The position numbers and the translations under genes are program-made. Under the pieces are notes generated by a model, which made no database searches, was not told the origin of the DNA, and saw only the letters and a program-made list of their open reading frames with translations. This document shows positions 50,240-57,417 of a DNA stretch of 64,000 nt, piece by piece. This DNA is from Actinacidiphila rubida. GTDB taxonomy: Bacteria; Actinomycetota; Actinomycetes; Streptomycetales; Streptomycetaceae. Numbering within the stretch: position 1 is the stretch's first letter; every line of letters starts with the position of its first letter. The stretch spans positions 36,914 through 100,913 of the forward strand of contig NZ_FODD01000033.1 of assembly GCF_900110255.1 (NCBI RefSeq), given 5' to 3'.

Positions 50240-50782
50240 ATGAGGGTGATCGCAGACCGCCGCTCCGTCCTGGTCGAGGTACGCAAGTACGACGGCGCGC
50301 TGAGCGGACGGTGGACAGCCGGCCGTCTGGGCCAGGACGAGCACGGGGTGTGGCTGGGCACGGCGCAGGGGGTCCCCGTCCAGTCGGACGCCGGCGGCTG
50401 GCCGAACCGGTTTCCCCACGTGATGGTGATTCCCCGCGGTCAGTGGTGGATCGCCACGTTCTGCGCGGACCCGGGACCCGAGCTGTACGGCGACATCTGC
50501 ACCGTGCCCGAGTGGAACGCCGACCGGACGGTCCTGCACGCCGTCGACCTCGATCTCGATGTCGTGCGGCCCCGGGGCGGCACCGCCTACAGCAAGGACG
50601 AGGACGAGTTCGCCGAACACCGGGTGCGGTTCGGCTATCCCGATCATGTCGTCGCCCGGGCCCGGCAGACATGCCACTGGCTGATGGCGGCCGCCCGCCG
50701 CGACGGCCACGGCGCCGAGCCCTTCGCATCGGCCTACCGCGACTGGCTCAGCCTTTTCGTGGGCCCCCCGCTCCTCCCGTGA
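50240..50782 (+). CDS. DUF402 family protein
   Basis: A 180-residue protein with the DUF402/FomD-like pattern: FPHVMVIPRGQWWIATFCADPGPELYGDICTVPEWNADRTVLHAVDLDLDVVRPRGG, then DEDEFAEHRVRFGYPD. Members hydrolyse nucleotide phosphates (FomD and S. aureus Ntdp) using Asp-rich metal sites, and DLDLDV and DEDEF fit. A stand-alone gene here. Confidence 0.85.
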   Translation: MRVIADRRSVLVEVRKYDGALSGRWTAGRLGQDEHGVWLGTAQGVPVQSDAGGWPNRFPHVMVIPRGQWWIATFCADPGPELYGDICTVPEWNADRTVLHAVDLDLDVVRPRGGTAYSKDEDEFAEHRVRFGYPDHVVARARQTCHWLMAAARRDGHGAEPFASAYRDWLSLFVGPPLLP

Positions 50783-51253
50783 ATGCGAAGCTGCCCTGTG
50801 AGGGCAGAAGGCCGCGGGCATGTCCGGATTGGTAAGTGTCACTTTTTGGGCATGCGCCACACGCACGGTGCGAACACGCAGCTAGCCGTCGCTTTCCACG
50901 CTCTGCCTCGCCACGGACCCGGCGGTAACCACCTGGGCATGCCGGCCGACGTGGGATAGGAGACCGCCGACATCCGGAGCAACCCGATCAGCCTCTTCAA
51001 GGCGTGCGTGGTCATCAGCAACGTCGACGACTGCGCACCCGACTACGCAGGCACCGGCCGCTAGCTGCTTCCGGACAGCGGCCGTGCCTTCCGGCGGGCG
51101 CCGGCCCCGTACGGCGCCCGCCCATCAACCGGACGGCCCGGGCCGTCCGCCACGGCGCCCAGCCGCCCGCGTACGGCGGCCGGAAGCGCAAGGGCCTGCG
51201 CGCCGTACCGCCGGAGTCCGCGCGAAGGGCCGCGGCCACCTCGGCTACGTGCG
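50783..51253. other. Intergenic stretch, possible gene remains
   Basis: A rightward frame ending at 51063 reads NPISLFKACVVISNVDDCAP before a stop and is interrupted upstream by TAG at about 50957. It looks like a small gene remnant of unknown kind. The rest is GC-rich without a supported ORF. Confidence 0.35.
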
Positions 51254-51856
51254 TCAGTCCCTGAGGCGGGTCCCGCCGCCGGCGCCGTGGAGCAGCATCA
51301 CGGAGGTGCGGAACTGGGCTGCAGCGGTGGGGGCGTCGACGAGGCCGGCGCGGACCCGCTGGTTGGCGGCGTGTCCGAGAGCGACCGTCGCCGTCACCAG
51401 CCATCCGATGTCCAGTGCGGTGGTGAACTCACCGCCCTCGCGGCCGCGTTGGATGACGGATTCCAGCATCTGCTGGACCGGAACGTGGCGGGCGGCGTCC
51501 GCCTCCCAGGCGGGTTCATGTTCGGCCAGGGCGGCCAGTACGGCTTGCTCGGCCAGCAGGGTGCCGACAGCGGTGAGGAACCTGTCGAGTGCCTCGGTGG
51601 CGGTGCCGGCCTGGACGTCGGCGGCCTCCAGCACGGCGATCGCCCGGCGACTGAGCTCGTCGCGGACCGCCGACAGCAGTGCCTCCCGCGTGCCGAAGTG
51701 CACGTACGCCGTCTGCCGGGTCAACCCGGCTGCGGCGGCGATCTCGGCCATGCCCGCTTCGGGGCGTGAGGACAGGACCTGTATCGCAGCCGAGAGCAGA
51801 GTCGCGCGGTTGCGCGAGACCTCCACCCGCTGGCGGCGACGCCTTATCTCTGACAC
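51254..51856 (-). CDS. TetR family regulator
   Basis: A 200-residue regulator from GTG 51856. RATLLSAAIQVLSSRPEAGMAEIAAAAGLTRQTAYVHFGTREALLSAV is the HTH domain, with recognition helix LTRQTAYVHFGT. The ligand domain is Ala/Leu-rich. It is divergent from the NTF2-like gene at 51887, which it probably controls; only 30 bases separate the starts. Confidence 0.88.
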   Translation of the reverse strand: MSEIRRRRQRVEVSRNRATLLSAAIQVLSSRPEAGMAEIAAAAGLTRQTAYVHFGTREALLSAVRDELSRRAIAVLEAADVQAGTATEALDRFLTAVGTLLAEQAVLAALAEHEPAWEADAARHVPVQQMLESVIQRGREGGEFTTALDIGWLVTATVALGHAANQRVRAGLVDAPTAAAQFRTSVMLLHGAGGGTRLRD

Positions 51857-51886
51857 GGTTGACAACTTTAGCAGGGTGCTCCGACG
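51857..51886. promoter_or_regulatory. Divergent promoter/operator between TetR and NTF2-like genes
   Basis: A 30-base gap holding GTTGACAAC (51858-51866), a 9-base palindrome that includes TTGACA. It could be both a -35 box for the rightward gene and part of a TetR operator. Confidence 0.45.
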
Positions 51887-52276
51887 ATGACGGACATGCC
51901 ACAGACAGCCGAGGTAACCGAACAGGCGGCCCGCCGCCTGCTGATCGACTACACGCGCGACATCGCCCAGTCCGAGGAGGACCCGGCCCTGATCGTGGAC
52001 CGCGCCATGACCGCCGACGTGGTGTGGGTCACCGACGGCAACGCTCTCACCCGGAACCAGCTGATCGCCCACGCGGCCCCGACCCGCAAGAACGTCACCG
52101 CCGGCGAGCTGACGATCGATGAACTCCTCGTCGACGGCCACCGGTTCGCGGCCCGCTGCCGACTCGTCGCCGAGCACCGCAACCTCGGCAGCGTGCGGAT
52201 GGACTGGATCCTGATGGGCGAGGTCGCCGACGACGGACGGGTGCGGCGCATCCACCAACTCGCCAGACCGGCCTGA
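51887..52276 (+). CDS. NTF2-like (SnoaL-like) protein
   Basis: A 129-residue protein with the NTF2 pattern: RRLLIDYTRDIAQSEEDPALIVDRAMTADVVWVTDGNALTRNQLIAHAAPTRKN, then ELLVDGHRFAARCRLVAEHRNLG and MDWILMGEVADDGRVRRIHQLAR. Small cone-fold proteins of this group bind or isomerise small ligands. It is divergent from a TetR regulator, which may sense the same ligand. Confidence 0.78.
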   Translation: MTDMPQTAEVTEQAARRLLIDYTRDIAQSEEDPALIVDRAMTADVVWVTDGNALTRNQLIAHAAPTRKNVTAGELTIDELLVDGHRFAARCRLVAEHRNLGSVRMDWILMGEVADDGRVRRIHQLARPA

Positions 52277-52463
52277 TCACATCCGGTCGGTCCTCCATCT
52301 GTTTGAGCCTGCGCCCAAGAGCGGGAAGGCGCGGTGTGGAGATGGCCTGTTCGAGTGCCTGGTCCGCGACACGCGCGGAGCACCGGCCCCGGCGACCGGT
52401 CGACTCATACCGTGAAGCCACGAGGGCTACGGCACGCGTGTGTCAACAAAGTGGAGGCAGGCC

Positions 52464-52868
52464 ATGAGCGCGGACACCAACGTCGCCACCATCAAGTCGA
52501 TCTACGGGGCGTTCGGACGCGGCGACGTGCAGAGCATTCTGAACGCGTTGAGCGACGACGTGGACTGGGCGGCGGAGGCGGCATCGACGGCCGCGCCGTG
52601 GTACGGCGTGCGCTCGGGCAAGTCCGAGGTGGGCCTCTTCTTCGAGCAGTTCGGCTCGGCCATGGAGGTCGAGGAGTTCACTCCGGTGGCGTTCGCAGCG
52701 AATGAGGCGGACGTCATGGCCGTGGTGCGGCTGAAGGCTCACCACCGAGCCAGCGGTCGGAGTGTGGCCATGGACCTGCACCATTGGTTCACCTTCCGGG
52801 ACGGCCTGATCACCCACTACCGCGGGACCGAGGACACCGCCCAGGTCGAGCCGCTTTTCTGCGCCTGA
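52464..52868 (+). CDS. NTF2-like (SnoaL-like) protein
   Basis: A 134-residue protein: IKSIYGAFGRGDVQSILNALSDDVDWAAEA, APWYGVRSGKSEVGLFFEQFGSAMEVEEF, VRLKAHHRASGRSVAMDLHHWFTFRDGLITHYRGTEDT. This is the SnoaL/YesE-like pattern. GGAGGCAGG precedes the ATG. It is the third NTF2-like gene in the window besides 15732 and the fusion at 13372. Function unknown. Confidence 0.8.
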   Translation: MSADTNVATIKSIYGAFGRGDVQSILNALSDDVDWAAEAASTAAPWYGVRSGKSEVGLFFEQFGSAMEVEEFTPVAFAANEADVMAVVRLKAHHRASGRSVAMDLHHWFTFRDGLITHYRGTEDTAQVEPLFCA

Positions 52869-53257
52869 GCCGGCGCAGACCGACAGGGCCATCGATGAAG
52901 GTCACCGAGCAGCTCGGCGACGAACGGGGACGACGCGGTGGCCGGCCTCCGGGCGCTCTGCGGCCCCGGGCAGAGGTGTGCGGGTCCAGGCCGGAGTGCT
53001 GAGGGCGTTGGCGCCTGACCGTTCGCGGGTCACGCCGGGCAGGGTGGCATAGCGGTGTGCTGTCAGCAGGCAGTTCGCGGGGAGGTTGCCGTGCTGCGGG
53101 CTTGGGCGGAGAGCACTCCTGCGTACACCGTGGGGGCGACCCCGGGCCGACGGGCTCCTGCGCGTCGCGATCCCACCGGTGGAGACCGTGTTACCTTCCA
53201 TTACTCTCCGCTACGAACCAATGCGTAGTGTGACTATCGCCGGGAAGGTTTCCCTTG
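52869..53257. other. Intergenic stretch without a supported gene
   Basis: No ORF with family resemblance. AT content rises after about 53190, and the promoter of the beta-helix gene probably lies there. Confidence 0.4.
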
Positions 53258-55288
53258 ATGAACAGACGATGGCTTGCCTACTGGCTGGCGGCCCTGCTCG
53301 GCGGGGCAGGCCCAGTGCTGGGAGTCGCGCCTCCGGCCGCCGCCGCGACCGTCCTCAACGTCGCGGCCACCGGGAACGACACGCCGGGGTGCGGCTCGGC
53401 CGCCGTACCCTGTGCGTCTGTTCCGTTCGCCTACGACCAGGCGGCCCCCGGAGACACCATCAGGGTGCAGGCCGGTACCTACGTCATGACCTCTCCTCTG
53501 GTCATCCGGAAGGCCGACCTGCGTCTCGAGGGTGCCCAGGCCGGAGTGGACGCCCGCACCCGCACCTCTGGAGGCCCGGGTGAGACGGTCATCACGACCA
53601 CGCTCAACACCCCGATCCAGCAGGACATGTGGATCGCACAGGCCAACGGCGTGTCCATCGACGGTTTCACCTTCACCGGGAACGCCGACGGCGCGGGGGT
53701 GACCACCAGCGAGAACTTCAGCGGCTACGAGGTCGAGAACGACATCTTCTCGAACAATCTCAAGGGATTCGCCCCGTCCTCCAACGGCGCGATCCCCTCG
53801 GTCTTCCAGCAGAACCTGTTCATCGGCAACAACAACGCCACCCGCCACCCCGGGGCGCAGGGCAACGGGGTCTTCACCTATCGACCACTGGCGAACGCGA
53901 CGTTCGCGCACAGCACGTTCCACGACAACGGCAACGCACCGATCAACATCGCCGGCGGTGAAGTCCCGGGCGCAACACGGAACATCACCATCGCGGACAA
54001 CGACATGGACGGCGAGTTCCCGATCACACTCGTCGTCGTCTCGGACGCCGTCGTCACCCGGAACAGCATGATCGGCGGCTGGAGCGGTGTCCAAGTGTCC
54101 GGCGCCTGCCACGACATCGACATCACGCACAACACGATCGCCGACAAGACCCGCGGCGGCGTTCTGCTGTTCACCGGCTTCGCCGCAGTGACGAACACCG
54201 GCATTACGATCGCGGACAACACCATCGAGCGGACCGGAACGTTCACCGACCGGTTCGGCGTCGAAATCTCCAACAGCAGCGGCGTCACCGTGCTGCGCAA
54301 CCGCATCGTCGACTCCGGTCACGACGCCATCGGCTTCACCCCGCGCGGTCAGCAAACACCCAGCTCAGATACCACCATCACGCAGAACACCATCACCGGA
54401 TCGGGCGGCTCCGGCATCTTCGTCGCACAGGGCGCCTACTCCGGGCCGATGACGGCCCGGTACAACCGGATCGTCGACAGCGGCTCCGGACAGGGTCTGG
54501 TCGACGACGACCGGGCCGCGGACGTTGATGCGCGGTTCAACTGGTGGGGCTGCAACGACATGCCGAACGGCGACGGCTGCGACCACGTGGCCGGGACCGC
54601 GGACGACCAGGTCGGGTTCCAGCCCTGGCTGGTCCTGACGATCCACTCCGAGCCCGCCGGGATCGCAGCCGGACAGCAGGCACAGATCACCGCCAGCCTG
54701 CAGAACGACTCCAGCGGGCACCCGCAGGCTGGGCCCTTCTTCCACCCGGTGCTGACCACGTTCACCGCCGATCCAGGCATCCTGACACCTGATCAGGTGA
54801 CCACCGACGCATCGCTGCACGCCACCACCACCTGGCCCGCCGGCCAGCCCCGGCCCGAGTCGATCTGCGCCACGGTCGACCACGCGAGGGTCTGTCTGAA
54901 CTTTGAGTCCACCGGCGGCTCGATCATCTCGAAGGTCATCGATAAGAAGACACGCAACCGCGTCGAGGGCACCGAGGTGAGGATCACCGACGCGGCCGGC
55001 GAGACCGCGGGCACCTGCACCACCGACGCCAACGGCACCTGCGACGTCGAGGACCTGCCCCCGGGCACGTACGACGTCTGCATCGTCGGCGTCCCCGAGG
55101 GCTACGCCCTCCCCAGGAAGCCCTGCATCGGCCCGGTGAACGTCGAGGAACACGTGGAGACCCAGGTCACCTTCGTTCTCCACAAGGAACAGGGCAAGGA
55201 CCACGGCAATCGTCCCGGCAAGCGCCCGTGCAAAGACCACGGCAAGCGCCCAGGTGACAAGCCCAACCCCAAGGGACGTGCCTGGTAA
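53258..55288 (+). CDS. Secreted right-handed beta-helix protein with a Cna-B-like domain and basic tail
   Basis: A 676-residue exported protein. Residues 1-31 form a signal peptide. Residues about 33-460 show parallel beta-helix rungs of the DUF1565/pectate-lyase-like kind (GDTIRVQAGTYVMTSPLVI, GVSIDGFTFTGN, NITIADNDMDG, HDIDITHNTIADK, GVTVLRNRIVDSG, DTTITQNTITGSGGSGIFVAQG). An Ig-like part follows, and residues 565-640 match a prealbumin-like Cna-B/SpaA domain (KVIDKKTRNRVEGTEVRITDAAG, DLPPGTYDVCI). The last 35 residues are Lys/Gly/His-rich repeats (GNRPGKRP, GKRPGDKP) that could bind teichoic acids or polysaccharide. Function is probably carbohydrate binding or cleavage at the surface. Confidence 0.78.
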   Translation: MNRRWLAYWLAALLGGAGPVLGVAPPAAAATVLNVAATGNDTPGCGSAAVPCASVPFAYDQAAPGDTIRVQAGTYVMTSPLVIRKADLRLEGAQAGVDARTRTSGGPGETVITTTLNTPIQQDMWIAQANGVSIDGFTFTGNADGAGVTTSENFSGYEVENDIFSNNLKGFAPSSNGAIPSVFQQNLFIGNNNATRHPGAQGNGVFTYRPLANATFAHSTFHDNGNAPINIAGGEVPGATRNITIADNDMDGEFPITLVVVSDAVVTRNSMIGGWSGVQVSGACHDIDITHNTIADKTRGGVLLFTGFAAVTNTGITIADNTIERTGTFTDRFGVEISNSSGVTVLRNRIVDSGHDAIGFTPRGQQTPSSDTTITQNTITGSGGSGIFVAQGAYSGPMTARYNRIVDSGSGQGLVDDDRAADVDARFNWWGCNDMPNGDGCDHVAGTADDQVGFQPWLVLTIHSEPAGIAAGQQAQITASLQNDSSGHPQAGPFFHPVLTTFTADPGILTPDQVTTDASLHATTTWPAGQPRPESICATVDHARVCLNFESTGGSIISKVIDKKTRNRVEGTEVRITDAAGETAGTCTTDANGTCDVEDLPPGTYDVCIVGVPEGYALPRKPCIGPVNVEEHVETQVTFVLHKEQGKDHGNRPGKRPCKDHGKRPGDKPNPKGRAW

Positions 55289-55595
55289 GGGCATTCACGT
55301 GCCTGCTTCTGAACCCTGAATCACCAGGTCAAGAGCCGCCGATCTGGAACGGGAGCATCGCGCAAGCACTCGGGGAACGGCCACGGTGACCGTTCCCCGA
55401 ACGGAACTCTCTGCGGCCGGTGTGGCCCGAGGGGTGGTCAGCGCCACCCAGAGCACCCCGAAGAGTCAAGGCAGCTTGATCACCTGGTGCTGACGGTCAG
55501 CAGGTCCACCCTCGGTCCACCTGCTATCAAGCTGCCGAACCCGGTCTTGCCGGGGGTCCAGAGACAGGCACTCAAGAGGTCGTGGTGCGTGCTCG
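55289..55595. other. Intergenic stretch with a structured element
   Basis: No gene. The structured repeat at 55470-55536 is listed separately. Confidence 0.4.
55470..55536. repeat. 67-base nested inverted-repeat element
   Basis: Outer arms GGCAGCTTGAT (55470-55480) and ATCAAGCTGCC (55526-55536) are perfect complements. Inside, TGCTGAC-G-GTCAGCA (55488-55502) forms one hairpin, while AGCAGGT (55499-55505) can instead pair with ACCTGCT (55519-55525). GGTCCACC is directly repeated. The mutually exclusive stems resemble a structured RNA or a protein-binding DNA site. Confidence 0.6.
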
Positions 55596-55790
55596 TCACG
55601 CCCCCTGCCCTGCCCAGTGCATCCCCAGGCCGGTCAGCTTCTTGCGCCGCTCCGCGGTGAATTTGTCGGCTCGGCGGCGGGCGTTGTCGGTGAACTGGCC
55701 TAGTCGGTGCGGCCTCCGTCGACGTCCTCGATGTGCTTGCTGGGGACGTGGAGCGTCCTTCGCGGGCGTGGAACTGGCGGGCGGCCGGGG
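55596..55790 (-). pseudogene. Remnant of a helicase-associated (HA) domain gene
   Basis: Minus-strand segments in three frames spell an HA repeat: AARQFHAREG, then LHVPSKHIEDVDGGRTD, then LGQFTDNARRRADKFTAERR and KKLTGLGMHW. Intact HA domains run in this order and contain LNVPxxHVE, LGxWVxNQRR and LxxLGMxW. Large DEAD/DEAH helicases with HA repeats are common near Streptomyces chromosome ends. At least two frameshifts and the lack of any upstream helicase core show decay. Confidence 0.7.
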
Positions 55791-56108
55791 CCAGTTGGCG
55801 CCGCCCCTTGTCGGCCTGCGTACGGGTGCTGGAGGCCGCTTGTCAGGCTCCGCGGGGTGAGGTGGAGCGCCACGACGGGTCGATGGCCTCCGGCGCATCA
55901 CGCCGCTCTTCGGTCAGTGCCCCAGCAGGAGAGCCGACCGGCAGACCGGCTTCGCGCCCCGCCTCGCGCTCCACGACGGCAGGACCGGAGGGGCGAGCAC
56001 TCCTCTGCCTCTCTCACCCGGAGGGCGCAACGTGACGAGCGGATGGCAAGGGGGATGTGTAGCGTCTTCCGTGGCTGGCTGACCTGTGCACTGTGCAGGC
56101 GGCCACTC
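55791..56108. other. Region upstream of the tRNA-like gene
   Basis: No supported gene. The stretch 55803-55867 recurs in diverged form at 56216-56284, on the other side of the tRNA. ORFs here look like shadows. Confidence 0.4.
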
Positions 56109-56180
56109 GCGCCAGTAGTGCAAGCAGCACGCCCGCCTTCCTGGCGGGAGGTCTTGGTTCGAGTCCGGGCTGGCGCTCCA
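56109..56180 (+). tRNA. tRNA-Gly-like gene (anticodon UCC) with aberrant D arm
   Basis: A 72-base cloverleaf can be drawn: acceptor GCGCCAG/CTGGCGC (7 perfect pairs), D stem GTGC/GCAC with a 5-base loop AAGCA, anticodon stem CCCGC/GCGGG with loop CTTCCTG (anticodon TCC, Gly), 4-base variable loop, T stem CTTGG/CCGGG (two G-U pairs) with loop TTCGAGT, discriminator T and encoded CCA. It lacks the GG of the D loop, and base 37 is T rather than a purine. It may be a specialised or decaying tRNA. A strong terminator follows at once. Confidence 0.6.
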
Positions 56181-56186
56181 CCAGAA

Positions 56187-56211
56187 GGCCCCCACCGCAC
56201 CGGTGGGGGCC
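56187..56211 (+). terminator. Perfect 11-bp hairpin after the tRNA-like gene
   Basis: GGCCCCCACCG and its exact complement enclose a 3-base loop, 6 bases after the CCA end; the run CCCCCTTGT follows. It supports transcription of the tRNA-like gene. Confidence 0.75.
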
Positions 56212-56642
56212 GGCCCCCTTGTCGGCCTCGGCCTGTGTACGGGGCGCAGGCGGCCACTGGTCAGGCCCCGCTGGGCTGGATGTGGAGCATGTTCTCCAGC
56301 ATCCGGGCGTGCGCAGGCAGCACCTCCTCTCGGCCGAGACGCCGCGCATGTATCCGTGCGCCTGTACCCGTGTGAGTGGGCGCGCTGGTGGGAGCGGCTG
56401 TCGGTCGTGATCGTGGGGGCGTGGCTGGGGTTGTACTCGCACGGGTCCGCCCAGGGCGCCACCCCGAAGCCGGCTCCGTCATCGTCGGCGGCTGCCGGCT
56501 GGTCGCGGCCTTCCGCGCGCCCCTGCGGGGGCACGTCCTGCCTCGAACTCGCCGTTCCCGGTGGGCGGTTCGCCGTGGTGATGCGGGGCCCGTCGTGTCC
56601 CGTCACCGGCGTTGCCGGCGTGCCCCGCCGGCGGGGCGGAGG
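56212..56642. other. Intergenic stretch without a supported gene
   Basis: The first 70 bases repeat a diverged copy of 55803-55867. ORFs covering the region on both strands look like shadows of non-coding sequence. Confidence 0.4.
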
Positions 56643-57182
56643 TCAGCCGACGACGGCCCGCACTTGGAAGTGCCCGCTCGCGGCCGTGCAGCGCATCGCC
56701 TCGCCGCAGATCGTGCGGGTTGCCACGATGAGCGACGTGCCCGCCGCCGTCGCGGTGTAGTCCGCGGTGCGGTCACCGCAACCGCCCGATTCAGCCAGGG
56801 GCGCCGCGCAGCTCACGGAGGGCGACGGATTCGCCGAACCCGTCGCGTCCTGGTGGAGGACGGCCGGGGCGTCCGGGAGACGGAACGTCCAGTAGGACGT
56901 GGCCAGCGCGACGTGGACGTGCTGTCCGATCCTGAGGCGGACGGTCGTCCCGTTCGCCGCGAGGGTCAGCGAGACGGTGCCGGCACCGCCACCCGCCGGG
57001 CTTCTCGTGCCCGGCGCGGACGCGCTGCCCGTCGCGCTGACCGATGCCGTAGGAGAGGCCGCCCCCGACGGCGTCCCGCCTCCGTCCGAGCCACCGGACG
57101 ACGTGCAGCCGGACAAAGCGAGCGCCACCGCGGCGACGCCGACTGCCCACGCACCCGGCAGGGACGAGCGGGATGTGGCCAT
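56643..57182 (-). CDS. Putative lipoprotein
   Basis: A 179-residue protein with signal VAAVALALSGC (lipobox LSGC at about residues 23-26). A Ser/Gly/Thr-rich linker leads to a compact beta domain (GTVSLTLAANGTTVRLRIGQHVHVALATSYWTFRLPD, then four Cys in two pairs and ASGHFQVRAVV). The domain recalls small proteinase-inhibitor-like I42 folds (GTTVRLRIGQ...), but this is only a suggestion. Membrane-anchored, exposed outside. Confidence 0.72.
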   Translation of the reverse strand: MATSRSSLPGAWAVGVAAVALALSGCTSSGGSDGGGTPSGAASPTASVSATGSASAPGTRSPAGGGAGTVSLTLAANGTTVRLRIGQHVHVALATSYWTFRLPDAPAVLHQDATGSANPSPSVSCAAPLAESGGCGDRTADYTATAAGTSLIVATRTICGEAMRCTAASGHFQVRAVVG

Positions 57183-57417
57183 CGGGATCTCCGTATCAGT
57201 CGGCGGCCCGGCAGGGGGAGGGTAGGTGCGCTGGTTGGACGGCCGGGTGCGCGAACAGGTTCCCCCAGGCAGGCAGGTTATGTCTGGTTCATGACAAAAT
57301 TTTCACGTATTGACTCCTCCCCGCACATCCTCATCACCCCTAGCGTTGCGGCGCCCGGCTTCGCTCCGTCCGCGACCGCGTGCCGTCGGAGCCGGCGCAG
57401 GGAGGGGAAGAAGCACC

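Noticed and set aside
55914..56606. Minus-strand ORFs across the tRNA-like gene
   Set aside because: They read SPDSNQDLPPG-like sequence antisense to a tRNA, a usual source of false proteins; no ribosome binding site.
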